Assembly (NCBI GenBank): GCA_035541015.1
Contig: DATLFM010000010.1
Location: 1 to 35,162, forward strand
Direction of reading: 5' to 3'
DNA from: Candidatus Thermoplasmatota archaeon
GTDB lineage: Archaea; Thermoplasmatota; SW-10-69-26; JACQPN01; JAIVGT01
DNA length: 35,162 nt
In this document: positions 6,987 through 14,703 of the stretch, in pieces
How positions within the stretch are numbered: position 1 is the first letter of the stretch
How the letters are laid out: each line of letters starts with the position of its first letter
Translations under genes and position numbers: made by a program
The notes under the pieces: model-generated
Told to the model about the DNA's origin: nothing
Databases searched by the model: none
What the model saw: only the letters and a program-made list of their open reading frames with translations

Positions 6987-8601
6987 CGGAATCGTCGGGG
7001 GCTCGGGGACGTTCGGCCAAGCGGGCGGCGTCCCGGCCGGGCGAACCGCCCGCGCGCGCCAACGTCCGCACGTCGTCGAGGGTGGATGCTTCCTCGGGCC
7101 GCTTGTCGTCTCGTAGGCGGGCGATGCGCGCGAATCGAAGCGCGTGGCCGGACTCGTAGCGGGGGCTGCGCTGGATGTCGTTGTATTCGATCTCGACGAC
7201 GATCTCCGGCCGGACGCGGACCCCCCAGGGTTCCTCGGTCACGGCGATCGCGGCCAGGCGCTCCGTGAGCTCTTCGAAGAGCGCGTCGGTGGGTCCCTGG
7301 TACGTCTTTCCCACCATGGCCCACGCGCCGTCGGCCGCGCGAACGCCCAGGTGGTAATTCGAAAGCCACCCCCGCCGACGTCCGGATCCCCACTCGGCCG
7401 CAAGGATGACGGCGTCAAGCGTCGCCGCGGCCTTCACCTTGCGCCAGGCGCCGCCGCGAACGCCCGGCGCGTAGGGCGCGTCGAGGAGCTTTGCCACGAC
7501 GCCTTCGTGGCCCTCCGCGAGGCTTGCGCGATAGAACGCCTCCGCCTCGCCGAAGGAGCGGGGGCGCGCGTGCGGGACGAGCGACTCGGCCGGGGCGATT
7601 GCCAAAAGCGCGGCGAAGCGCTCCTCGTAGGGGCGGTCGAGAAGGCTCTCCTCGCCGATCCGCAGCGCGTCGAAGAGGTGCACGCGGACGGGAACGTCAC
7701 GGGCGGTCGTTTCCACGCCGTGCCGGCGCACCGTGCGGCGCGAGAGGTCCTGGAACGGGCGCGGACGACCGTCGGGCGAAAGCGCCACGGCCTCGCCCTC
7801 GACGACAAACGCGTCGGCGGAAAGCTGCTCCGCGAGGGAAACGGCCTCGGGAAAGCTTGCCGTCACGTCCGTGAGTCGCCGCGTGAAGACGCGCGAGGCG
7901 CGCCCCTGACGATGCAGCTGCAGGCGGACGCCGTCGAGCTTGGCCTCGAGCGCAAACCGCTGCGTGCCCTCCGAAAGCGCCTCCGCGAGGTCCGCGGTGG
8001 CCACGGCAAGCATGGGCCGGACGGGAACGAAGAGCCGAAGTCCCACGCGCCGGGTCGCATCGCAGCCCTCCACGACGGCAAGGCGGGCCACCTCGCCGAC
8101 GTCGCCGAGCAGCTGGTGCGCGCGATCGAGGACCAAGCGGTCGCAGCCCGTGGCAAGCTGAACGCCGTCGAGCACGATGCCGTCGTGGACGCCGTGCCGC
8201 ATCTCGCCCCCCAGGATGGCCCAAAGCCACGGCCGCTCGCGCTCGTCGGCGCGGGCGAACAGCCCTTCGAGCGCGCGCTCGCGGCGACGCCGCGACGCGG
8301 GCCCGGAGACGTTGGCGAGTTCGTCGAAGGCCCGCCAGACGGCAAGCACCGTGAGGGGCTCCCCGGAAAGCGTGGCTTGGAGGGGTCCGCGACGCTCGCG
8401 CAGCGCCGCCGTCCCCACCGCAAGCGCGCGGGCGTCGGTCGGAGAAAGGGGGCGCCCGACGAGGAGGTTCCCCGCCGGCGCGATCTCGGCGGGCGAAAGG
8501 CCGCGAAGGAAGTCGGCGACCCGGCGCGCCTTGGCGAGGCGAGAAGGCTCCCGCGCGAGGGCGTCGCACACGGAGCACAGCGAGGCAAACGTCGTCTCCA
8601 C
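6979..8601 (-). CDS. lig: ATP-dependent DNA ligase
   Basis: A 540-aa enzyme of the archaeal/eukaryal DNA ligase type; it seals nicks during replication and repair. Residues 1-180 are the helical DNA-binding domain. The nucleotidyltransferase domain carries the adenylation motif EAKLDGVRLQLH with catalytic Lys221, motif III FVVEGEAVAL, motif IV EGHEGVVAKLL and motif V WRKVKA. The C-terminal third, with YHLGVRAADG and VVEIEYNDIQ, is the OB fold. Length is slightly below the roughly 560-600 residues usual in archaea because the C-terminus is short. ATG 8601 starts at the expected helical N-terminus. It is divergent from the methyltransferase gene and only 42 nt from the next minus-strand start, whose TATA box overlaps the ligase stop. 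Confidence 0.93.
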   Translation of the reverse strand: METTFASLCSVCDALAREPSRLAKARRVADFLRGLSPAEIAPAGNLLVGRPLSPTDARALAVGTAALRERRGPLQATLSGEPLTVLAVWRAFDELANVSGPASRRRRERALEGLFARADERERPWLWAILGGEMRHGVHDGIVLDGVQLATGCDRLVLDRAHQLLGDVGEVARLAVVEGCDATRRVGLRLFVPVRPMLAVATADLAEALSEGTQRFALEAKLDGVRLQLHRQGRASRVFTRRLTDVTASFPEAVSLAEQLSADAFVVEGEAVALSPDGRPRPFQDLSRRTVRRHGVETTARDVPVRVHLFDALRIGEESLLDRPYEERFAALLAIAPAESLVPHARPRSFGEAEAFYRASLAEGHEGVVAKLLDAPYAPGVRGGAWRKVKAAATLDAVILAAEWGSGRRRGWLSNYHLGVRAADGAWAMVGKTYQGPTDALFEELTERLAAIAVTEEPWGVRVRPEIVVEIEYNDIQRSPRYESGHALRFARIARLRDDKRPEEASTLDDVRTLARAGGSPGRDAARLAERPRAPDDSAI

Positions 8602-8645
8602 GCCACGCGATGGCTCTACCCCGGCACGATGCTTGCGGCGGGTTC

Positions 8646-9668
8646 ATGCCGCGCGAGCGCCTGCCGGAAGCGATGGCCGTCCCGTTCCCCGAGGGTTTCC
8701 CGCGCATCCCGGACGAGCCGTGGACGCGCGCACCCGTGGACGAGTTCGCCCGCCGCTACGACGCGCTGGGGGGCCACAGCTGGTACGCGAACCTGGAGCC
8801 CACCGTGGCCGCTGCGGCGCCGTTGGCGCGAGACGGCGGCGTGCTCGTGGACTACTCGTGTGGGACAGGATTGTTCCTCGAGAGGCTGCTGCGCGCGGCC
8901 GGCGATGAGGCCTTCGGCGCCGTGAACGTCGACTCGTCCGCGAAGTTCCTCCGGCTTGCCCTGGAAAAGCGGCGCGACGATCCTCGCGCGGCCTTCCGCC
9001 TCCTGCGCATGGACCACGGCCAGCAGCGGCTCCAGTACCTCCACGAGGTCCTTGGCCCACTTGTGGGGAAGGTCGCGGCGATCGTCTCGACGAACGCGAT
9101 GCACCTGTACTACGACCTCGACGCCACCGTCGCCTCCTGGGCTCGCTGCCTGCGGCCAGGCGGTCTCGTGCTTGCCCAATCGGGAAACGTGCCGGTGGAA
9201 GCCGGGGCCGAGGGATCGTGGACCCTCGACGCGACCGTGGAGGCCGTCGCGCGAGCGGCCGAGTCGGTCGTCCGCGAGGACGCGGCGTACGCGCGATGGC
9301 GCGCGACGCTTGCCGATCCCTCGCGCCGCTCGGCGTACCTCGCGCTGCGCCGCAAGTACTTCCTGCCGCCGCGGCCGCTGTCCGCGTACCGTCTGGCGAT
9401 GGAGGGGGCGGGCCTTCGCGTCGAGTCCGTGGAACGAAGGCCCGTCACCGTTCGCGTGGACGAGTGGGCGCAGTTCCTGGACGTCTACCACGAAGGAATC
9501 CTGGGATGGGTCGGCGGCTCCGAGAAGGTCGACGGAAAGCCCGCGTCCGACGAGGACGTGCGGGCGAGGCGGACGCTGTTGCGGCGCGCCGTGGAACGCG
9601 TTTTTTCGGACCGCCCCACGTTCGAGGCCACGTGGACGTACGTCACCGCCCGTTCGCCTCTTGGCTAG
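8646..9668 (+). CDS. class I SAM-dependent methyltransferase
   Basis: A 340-aa protein. The core Rossmann fold carries the SAM-binding glycine motif VLVDYSCGTGLFLERLLRA, a strand-2 acidic position (AVNVDSSAKFL), and the post-motif region IVSTNAMHLYYDLDATVASW. This resembles type-11/12 small-molecule methyltransferases such as UbiE-like enzymes. The C-terminal half adds helices and a region VTVRVDEWAQFLDVYHEGIL found in some archaeal C-methyltransferases. The substrate is unknown. ATG 8646 is used; ATG 8673 (MAVPFPEG) and ATG 8610 are also in frame. It is followed by a DUF72 gene 90 nt downstream on the same strand. Confidence 0.85.
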   Translation: MPRERLPEAMAVPFPEGFPRIPDEPWTRAPVDEFARRYDALGGHSWYANLEPTVAAAAPLARDGGVLVDYSCGTGLFLERLLRAAGDEAFGAVNVDSSAKFLRLALEKRRDDPRAAFRLLRMDHGQQRLQYLHEVLGPLVGKVAAIVSTNAMHLYYDLDATVASWARCLRPGGLVLAQSGNVPVEAGAEGSWTLDATVEAVARAAESVVREDAAYARWRATLADPSRRSAYLALRRKYFLPPRPLSAYRLAMEGAGLRVESVERRPVTVRVDEWAQFLDVYHEGILGWVGGSEKVDGKPASDEDVRARRTLLRRAVERVFSDRPTFEATWTYVTARSPLG

Positions 9669-9671
9669 GGC

Positions 9672-9689
9672 CGGGCGGGCTCTCGCCCG
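9672..9689 (+). terminator. possible GC hairpin after the methyltransferase gene
   Basis: CGGGCG (9672-9677) / CGCCCG (9684-9689) forms a 6-bp stem with a 6-nt loop just after the stop at 9668. No T-run follows, so a role in termination is doubtful; it may only stabilise the mRNA 3' end. Confidence 0.25.
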
Positions 9690-9757
9690 TTGGGACAAGC
9701 TCGTCGCAACGACCAAGGGAATGGCCGACGAGGCTGGCGCCGACGACCGGGGTGGCG

Positions 9758-10645
9758 ATGGCGCACGCATGGATCGGAGCGTCGGGCTTCGCCTACCGTC
9801 ACTGGATCGACGTTCTCTATCCGCGAGGCCTTCCCGCGTCCCGATGGCTCGAGCGCTACGCGGAGGAGTTCGACGCCGTCGAGCTGAACGTCACGTTCTA
9901 CCGGCTCCCCGACGAGCGGACCTTCGCGCAATGGCGAAAGCGGACGCCCGACGACTTCCGTTTCGTCCTCAAGGGAAGCCGCATGCTCACGCACGTGAAG
10001 AAGCTGCGAGAGCCCGACGCCTGGCTTGCCTTCTTCTTCGAGCGCGCCGCCGTCCTCGCGAACAAGCTCGCCTGCGTCCTGTGGCAGCTGCCGCCGGAGC
10101 TTCCCAAGGACCTTTCGCGGCTCGAATCGTTCCTCGCGGCCATGCCGGCTGCGGCCCGGGATCTTCGCCACGCCTTCGAGTTCCGGCACCCGAGCTGGTT
10201 TTCCGCAGATGTGTACGCGGCCCTCGAGCGAGCGCGCGCGGAAGCCGTGCTTTCCGATTGGCCCATCGAAGTGCTCGCGCCGGGCCAACGCACGCGAGAC
10301 CTGTCCCGTCCCGTCGTCCGCGCGCCCGCGCCGCGCCGCTTCGCGTACGTGCGCCGGCACGGCCCGCACGAGCGGTATCGGAGCGGGTATCCCGACGCCC
10401 TCTTGCGGTCCGACGCGCGATGGATCCGACGCCGCGCGGACGAGGGGATCGAAGCGTTCGTGTTCTACAACAACGATCGCGGCGGCCACGCGGTGCGAAA
10501 CGCCCGGACGCTTGCCCGCTACGTGGGCGCGAAGGCGCCCACCACGCGGCGGCGCGCGCCGTACCGCGTCTCGACGGACTCCTCCCGAAGCTCGACGGGG
10601 GAGAACCCCGGGAACCACGACGCAACCTCCGTGGCGCTCGCGTAG
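9758..10645 (+). CDS. DUF72 family TIM-barrel protein (YecE-like)
   Basis: A 295-aa protein of the DUF72/YecE family, a TIM-barrel group of unknown function that is widespread in archaea. Seen here are the N-terminal signature WIGASGFAYRHWIDVLYPRG, the phrase FDAVELNVTFYRLP, the strand FRFVLKGSRMLTHVKKL, FEFRHPSWF and the C-terminal VFYNNDRGGHAVRNA. ATG 9758 is chosen because the signature follows within five residues; GTG 9752 is possible. The family domain ends near residue 260. The last 35 or so residues run into the opposing methyltransferase gene and have no family character, so the stop has probably drifted downstream, giving a 127-nt tail-to-tail overlap. Confidence 0.88.
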   Translation: MAHAWIGASGFAYRHWIDVLYPRGLPASRWLERYAEEFDAVELNVTFYRLPDERTFAQWRKRTPDDFRFVLKGSRMLTHVKKLREPDAWLAFFFERAAVLANKLACVLWQLPPELPKDLSRLESFLAAMPAAARDLRHAFEFRHPSWFSADVYAALERARAEAVLSDWPIEVLAPGQRTRDLSRPVVRAPAPRRFAYVRRHGPHERYRSGYPDALLRSDARWIRRRADEGIEAFVFYNNDRGGHAVRNARTLARYVGAKAPTTRRRAPYRVSTDSSRSSTGENPGNHDATSVALA

Positions 10646-11106
10646 CCCGTCCGCAGCTCCTGGCGCACCGCAACGCCGGTGCCCGGATCGCGAAGGTCCC
10701 CCCGCGCGAAGGCTTCGACGAGCATCCTGCCGTCGGAGGACAGCACGCGACGGCACTCCCCCGACGCGGCCTTGCGCTCGTCCTCGCGAAGATGCCCGAA
10801 GACGTGCCGGGCGACGATCGCTTGGACGCAGGCGTCGCGGAACGGGAGCGCGCAGGCGTCGGCGCGGAGACGCCGGGGCCCGACGGCAGCCGCAAGGGCG
10901 GCCGCGGAAGCGTCGAGCAGGATCGCGTCGGCGCCCGCCTCGCGCGTGGCGGGACGGTTGCCGCAGCCAAGGTCGAGCACGCGCGCGTCCGGATGCAGAC
11001 GCGCGAGATGGGGCGAGAGCCACCGAGCCCCGGCGCCCGGGCGCACGCCAAAGGAGGCCCGCGCGTAGGCCCGCTCCCAGGCGAGCCAGGAGGGCGGAGC
11101 GCTCAC
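10519..11106 (-). CDS. SAM-dependent methyltransferase (type 11-like)
   Basis: A 195-aa protein with the methyltransferase core: ARVLDLGCGNRPATREAGAD (motif I), LLDASAAAL (strand 2), ADACALPFRDACVQAIVARH (motif IV region) and CRRVLSSDGRMLVEAF (post-IV strand). This is the layout of methyltransferase domain 11 proteins. It starts at GTG 11106, which overlaps the stop of the upstream membrane-protein gene by 4 nt (GTGA), so the two are translationally coupled. Its 3' end overlaps the DUF72 gene on the other strand by 127 nt. The substrate is unknown. Confidence 0.85.
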   Translation of the reverse strand: MSAPPSWLAWERAYARASFGVRPGAGARWLSPHLARLHPDARVLDLGCGNRPATREAGADAILLDASAAALAAAVGPRRLRADACALPFRDACVQAIVARHVFGHLREDERKAASGECRRVLSSDGRMLVEAFARGDLRDPGTGVAVRQELRTGYASATEVASWFPGFSPVELREESVETRYGARRRVVGAFAPT

Positions 11107-11807
11107 TTGAGCTTCTCCAGGACGGCCCGTTCGTTGGCCTCGGAAGCCGCGCGGCGGTCGGCCTCCGTGGGCGGCCCTCGCGAGCGCTCGTCCCGCCCAC
11201 GGCTCTCGGACTCGGCCACGGGCGGACCACGCCGGCGCGCGGCGATGTGGTAGGTCGTCCGCAACACGATCTCAAGGGCCACGAGGGCAAGGAAGTAGCG
11301 CGCGATCGTGTCGCGGAAGCTCCAGAGCGTCTCCATCTTCGGCAAGAAGCTCTCGAAGGTGAGGAGGCCATCCTGCACGAGCGCGACGCCCAGGAGGCCC
11401 AGCGGCAGGATCTTCGCAAGGTCATGACTGGCGCCTTCGTTCACGTAGGCCGTGATGCGGACGCCGGCCACGACGGCCATGGAGACGAGGAGGATGCGGC
11501 TTGCGGCAAGCTCGAAGCCTGCCGCGTCCGTCTTCGTGAGGAAGAAGAGCGAGATCGCAAGCGCGAGGAAGAAGGCGAAGGACATGATGGGGAACAGCAC
11601 GAGGAAGCGCAGCGCGCGTCGCAGGCGCTTGCGCGCGTTCCATTCGCCCTTGTCCGTGGCCACGAGGCTCCTGCGGCAGATGTTCTGGTAGAGGCCGTAG
11701 ATGACAAGCGTGTAGGCCGAGATGCCCACGGCGTAGAGCGCGAGCATCTCGATCTGCTGCTCGTATCCGACCCAGAACTGCAGGGCGTCGAGCCAATGAG
11801 CCGCCAT
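11103..11807 (-). CDS. multi-pass membrane protein of unknown function
   Basis: A 234-aa protein with four or five predicted membrane helices: about 20-42 (MLALYAVGISAYTLVIYGLY), 68-92 (FLVLFPIMSFAFFLALAISL), 103-120 (ILLVSMAVVAGVRITAYV), 130-150 and 168-185. These are followed by a charged, probably disordered cytosolic tail rich in Arg, Glu and Ser. A basic loop (RRSLVATDKGEWNARKRLRR) lies between helices one and two. The N-terminus resembles conserved archaeal membrane proteins of unknown role; I cannot name a family. ATG 11807; the downstream methyltransferase overlaps by 4 nt, so a joint job such as modification of a lipid or membrane partner is possible but unproven. Confidence 0.78.
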   Translation of the reverse strand: MAAHWLDALQFWVGYEQQIEMLALYAVGISAYTLVIYGLYQNICRRSLVATDKGEWNARKRLRRALRFLVLFPIMSFAFFLALAISLFFLTKTDAAGFELAASRILLVSMAVVAGVRITAYVNEGASHDLAKILPLGLLGVALVQDGLLTFESFLPKMETLWSFRDTIARYFLALVALEIVLRTTYHIAARRRGPPVAESESRGRDERSRGPPTEADRRAASEANERAVLEKLK

Positions 11808-11881
11808 GGGCAGGCGAGCGGGGATGGACTACGAAAAGGTACCGGAAAAGTACGGGGGCCGTGGCCACGGCTTCCGTGGGC

Positions 11882-12007
11882 CTACTTGCCCTTCGGGGGG
11901 GTGACCGGGCGAGTGCGGCGGGCCTTGTCGAGCGCGCTTGGGCTGCAGAGGTGCGAGTCGGAATGGTAGCGTTGGTAGCACTTCGGACAAAGGTTGGTTT
12001 GGACCAT
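11882..12007 (-). CDS. 41-aa zinc-finger microprotein
   Basis: A very short gene: ATG 12007 to TAG 11882-11884, 41 residues. The N-terminal half has CPKCYQRYHSDSHLC, a compact Cys/His set (C7, C10, H15, H19, C21) able to bind zinc. The second half is basic and Pro-rich (ARRTRPVTPPKGK). A weak TATA-like GTTATGAAG on the complementary side near 12041-12049 fits a short leader. It sits alone between the arginase gene and the membrane protein gene on the same strand. Many archaea encode such zinc microproteins; this one's function is unknown. It is below the size cut-off of most gene callers. Confidence 0.6.
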   Translation of the reverse strand: MVQTNLCPKCYQRYHSDSHLCSPSALDKARRTRPVTPPKGK

Positions 12008-12075
12008 GATCCACCTACGGGGCCCGGGAAGCCGGGGTTCCGTTATGAAGGTTTCGCGGGGGGACGAGGGCGGTC

Positions 12076-12969
12076 CTAGAGGATCCGCTTCCCAAACAGC
12101 GACGAGAGGAGATCCACCGAGAGCTCCGCGGTCTTGTTCCGCGTGTCCAGGAGCGGATTCACCTCGACGATCTCGGCGCTCGTCACGATCTCCGCGTCGC
12201 CGAGCATCTCCATCGCAAGGTGCGCCTCGCGGTAGGTGAGGCCGCCGGGCCAGGGCGTGCCCGTGCCCGGCGCAATCGCCGGGTCGAGGACGTCCGTGTC
12301 GAAGCTCAGGTGCACGCCCTGCGTCCCGGCCGTCGTGACCTTGATGGCGTCCTTCACGACGCTTCGGATTCCCCGCTCGTCGAGCTCGCGCATGGTGTAC
12401 ACGTGCACGCCGGCGTCCTGCAGGAGCTTCCTCTCGCCCGGATCGAGGTTGCGGACGCCCACGAGGGCGACGTTCTCGGGCGCCGCCTTGGGCGCGATGC
12501 CGCCGATGTTCACGAGCTTGGGGTGGCCCAGGCCGCAGCAGGCGGAAAGCGGCATGCCGTGGATGTTGCCCGACGGCGTGGTCTCGTACGTGTTGAAGTC
12601 GCCGTGCGCGTCGAACCAAATGATGCCGTGACGGCCCCGCGCGCGAACGAGGCCGGCCATCGTGCCCATGGCAATCGAGTGGTCGCCGCCCAGCACGAGC
12701 GGGAAAGCGCCCTCCTTGCAGCACTTCTCGACGCGGTTGGCAAGCGTCTCGCAGGCGCGCACGATCTCGTCGAGGAAGCGCAGCTTCTCGTCCTTCACGC
12801 GCTTGGTCTCCATCTCCGGCGCGTGGATGTTTCCCTCGTCCTCCACCTCGTGGCCCAAGGCCTCAAGAGCGCGCTCGAGCCGCGCCGCGCGGATGGCCGA
12901 AGGGCCCATGTCGACCCCGCGGCGCTCCTGGCCGAGGTCCAGCGGCGCGCCGACGAGATGGATGCGCAT
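12076..12969 (-). CDS. rocF: arginase (bacterial RocF type)
   Basis: A 297-aa ureohydrolase that hydrolyses arginine to ornithine and urea. Manganese ligands are visible in LGGDHS (His97), FDAHGDFN (120-126) and SFDTDVLDP (Asp224, Asp226). The start RIHLVGAPLDLGQERRGVDM and the end (GGLTYREAHLAMEML, IVEVNPLLDTRNKTA, LLSSLFGKRIL) follow Bacillus-type arginase closely rather than agmatinase or formimidoylglutamase, and the length is typical. ATG 12969 fits the first strand. The strong likeness to a bacterial family in an archaeal setting suggests horizontal transfer (inference). No ornithine or urease gene lies next to it. Confidence 0.92.
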   Translation of the reverse strand: MRIHLVGAPLDLGQERRGVDMGPSAIRAARLERALEALGHEVEDEGNIHAPEMETKRVKDEKLRFLDEIVRACETLANRVEKCCKEGAFPLVLGGDHSIAMGTMAGLVRARGRHGIIWFDAHGDFNTYETTPSGNIHGMPLSACCGLGHPKLVNIGGIAPKAAPENVALVGVRNLDPGERKLLQDAGVHVYTMRELDERGIRSVVKDAIKVTTAGTQGVHLSFDTDVLDPAIAPGTGTPWPGGLTYREAHLAMEMLGDAEIVTSAEIVEVNPLLDTRNKTAELSVDLLSSLFGKRIL

Positions 12970-13025
12970 CGAAGCGGAAGAGAAGCCCGCCAGGCAAAAA
13001 GGTTGCCTTCGGCGCCGCAGCGCGA

Positions 13026-13559
13026 TCAGTCCCGGTCCGCCCGGTTCCACGCGACCGTGATGCCCGCGTCGCACCGCATGCACTTGTATCGCCGCGGCTG
13101 GCGCAGGACAGGACCGACGCGGAAGTAGTCGCGCACCCACCCGCAGGCGCCCGCGCAGCGGACGGTCGCGATGGCCAGGCGCGGAAGGATGGACAGCGCA
13201 AGGCCGCGCTTGGCGGGCCGGTCGGGATCGGCCCCGCAGCGGACGGCGTGGCGGCGCCAGGACGGACCGTGCCCCGTGTGGCGCTCGAAGACGATCGCCG
13301 CGGCGTGCGCGATCTCGTGCCAGATCGTATCGAGAAGATCCTCCGGGCGCGCAAGGTAGCGCGTCACCTGGAAGCCCAAGAGATCGTAGCTGCCGTCGCG
13401 CCGGCGCTTCGACAGGCAGCAGCCGTACTGGCGGATGCCGCGGCCCACCCGGACGCCCGGAAAGGGCGGCAGTCGGCCGTCGTACGTGCCAGCGTTGATT
13501 CGATCGTACTCGAACCGGAAGAGATGCTCGATGTCTCGACTGGAAAGCAATTCCGACAT
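13026..13559 (-). CDS. SprT-like zinc metalloprotease-fold protein
   Basis: A 177-aa SprT-family protein. The zincin motif HEIAH is at residues 81-85, with a third likely ligand in the following GHGPSW (His97). The C-terminal zinc ribbon has Cys pairs in VRCAGACGW and YKCMRCDAG. This is the bacterial/archaeal SprT layout, related to the DNA-protein crosslink protease Spartan. An archaeal role in crosslink repair is inference from the family. The ATG at 13559 is preferred over an upstream start at 13610 because SprT proteins begin with such a helix (ELLSSRDIEHLFRFEYDRIN). It lies 56 nt upstream of the arginase gene on the same strand and may share a transcript. Confidence 0.87.
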   Translation of the reverse strand: MSELLSSRDIEHLFRFEYDRINAGTYDGRLPPFPGVRVGRGIRQYGCCLSKRRRDGSYDLLGFQVTRYLARPEDLLDTIWHEIAHAAAIVFERHTGHGPSWRRHAVRCGADPDRPAKRGLALSILPRLAIATVRCAGACGWVRDYFRVGPVLRQPRRYKCMRCDAGITVAWNRADRD

Positions 13560-13586
13560 CGCGTCGCCGCGACGATCGGGAGCGTA

Positions 13587-13602
13587 GGGAAAAACGCTTC
13601 CC
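13587..13602. repeat. short A/T-centred dyad upstream of the SprT gene
   Basis: GGGAA (13587-13591) / TTCCC (13598-13602) around AAACGC, 28-43 nt upstream of ATG 13559 on the minus strand. The T-run in it is the only AT-rich patch there and may be the core promoter of the SprT gene. Confidence 0.3.
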
Positions 13603-13667
13603 TTTTGCACGCGGGACGATGCGTCGTGCGCCCGCGCCGCAGCCCGCCCGCCGGATCCGTGCGGCCG

Positions 13668-13778
13668 CTAGGGCGAAAAGGTCTCGGCGCAGTCGTTGCA
13701 GACCATCCGGTTGCGCCGCTTGTCGTAGACGATGCGACCGTGCGCGCAGTAGGGACACTTGCGCTCCAGCAGGGGCAT
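13668..13778 (-). CDS. 36-aa zinc-ribbon microprotein
   Basis: ATG 13778 to TAG 13668-13670 encodes 36 residues with two Cys pairs, KCPYCAHG and VCNDCAE, joined by a basic hairpin (RIVYDKRRNR). This is the textbook TFIIB/RPB9-like zinc-ribbon knuckle layout with almost nothing else. The second-codon choice and complete ribbon make it a convincing gene despite its size. It stands alone between a SprT-like gene and a hypothetical gene, all on the minus strand. It may be a nucleic-acid-binding accessory factor or a remnant zinc domain; I cannot tell. Most gene finders would miss it. Confidence 0.7.
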   Translation of the reverse strand: MPLLERKCPYCAHGRIVYDKRRNRMVCNDCAETFSP

Positions 13779-13825
13779 CGCGCCCCAAACGAAGGGCGGA
13801 ATTAAGGCTGTTGCCCTGGTCCGGA

Positions 13826-14095
13826 CTAGCCCAAAAGCATCGTTGATGCGCCACGGTCGGGCACGGCGGCGCGGCAGGCTTGGCAGATCGCTTCGAGACG
13901 TGCAAGCGCCCGCTCGATGCGCTCGGCGGCTTCGGGCGAGTCGGCCGCCAGGCGTTCGGTCTCGATGCGGAGAACGGTGAGGGAGCTTCCCATCTCCTGG
14001 GCGGCCGATCGAACGAGGTTTTCCAAGCGCTCAGCGTCGTGTCGAGCCTTCCACGGAGGCTCGACCGACGGCTCCGCGCTTTGGGTCCCGAGCAT
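13826..14095 (-). CDS. small helical protein resembling a lone histidine-kinase dimerisation domain
   Basis: An 89-aa protein starting at ATG 14095 (an in-frame ATG at 14170 would add 25 residues of poor composition). Residues about 20-80 form two predicted helices: RLENLVRSAAQEMGSSLTVL, then RIETERL...EAAERIERALARLEAICQACRA. This recalls the HisKA four-helix-bundle half, with Gln in place of the phospho-accepting His (AAQEM instead of AAHEI). No ATPase domain follows. It may be an anti-kinase or dimerisation decoy, or the likeness may be superficial. Flanked by thioredoxin and a zinc-ribbon gene on the same strand. Confidence 0.55.
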   Translation of the reverse strand: MLGTQSAEPSVEPPWKARHDAERLENLVRSAAQEMGSSLTVLRIETERLAADSPEAAERIERALARLEAICQACRAAVPDRGASTMLLG

Positions 14096-14216
14096 GAGCC
14101 TTTGCAGCGGGCAGGCGGTCAAAAGACCTTTCGGTGCAACGGTCGAAGCAATGGCACCGCGGAAACGCACGCTCCGCCGGAACCCCCGCTTCCGATGGAA
14201 AACGGTCGGCTATTCG

Positions 14217-14549
14217 TCAGGCATGCGGCTCGATCCGCCGGAGGATTTCCGATTTCGGCACGGCGCCGACGACCTGGTCCACCAATTGTCCGCGCTTGAA
14301 GAAGAGCATGGTTGGGATGGACATCACGCCGTACTTGCGGGCGACGTCCTGGTGCTCGTCCGTGTTGATCTTGCCGACGACGACCTTCGGGTTCTCCCGC
14401 GCGATCTCCTCCAGGATGGGGGCGATGCGCTTGCAGGGCCCGCACCAGGGCGCCCAAAGGTCGATGATGACAAGGTCGTTGTCCGTGACGAAGGCCGGGA
14501 ACTCGGCGTCGCCGATCTCGACGGGCGCGCCGGTGGTGGTCTGGGGCAC
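14217..14549 (-). CDS. trx: thioredoxin
   Basis: A 110-aa single-domain thioredoxin, a cytosolic dithiol reductant. The active site LWAPWCGPCKRIAP (Cys36, Cys39) and the cis-proline loop VMSIPTMLFF are intact, and the C-terminal GAVPKSEILRRIE is typical. Start GTG 14549 is supported by a TATA-like patch centred near 14576, 27 nt upstream, which would make the mRNA leaderless. An ATG at 14560 is out of frame. Its partner reductase is not in the window. Confidence 0.93.
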   Translation of the reverse strand: MPQTTTGAPVEIGDAEFPAFVTDNDLVIIDLWAPWCGPCKRIAPILEEIARENPKVVVGKINTDEHQDVARKYGVMSIPTMLFFKRGQLVDQVVGAVPKSEILRRIEPHA

Positions 14550-14674
14550 GCCGCGCGCATCGGCGCGAACCGATTTGAAGCTTCGGTGAGGGTTTCGACA
14601 CGAGCAATCCGATACCCGGTTCCGGACGCAAGCCGACGCGCTTCACGTCAAGGCATGAGTCCGTACGCAAAGGT

Positions 14675-14682
14675 GATATATC
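14675..14682 (+). promoter_or_regulatory. TATA box of the Lrp/AsnC gene (leaderless)
   Basis: GATATATC centred at 14678-14679, with purine-rich CAAAGGT just upstream as BRE, 26 nt before ATG 14704. Transcription should start at or next to the A of the start codon. Confidence 0.75.
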
Positions 14683-14703
14683 GCCGGACGGCTGACGAAA
14701 TCC

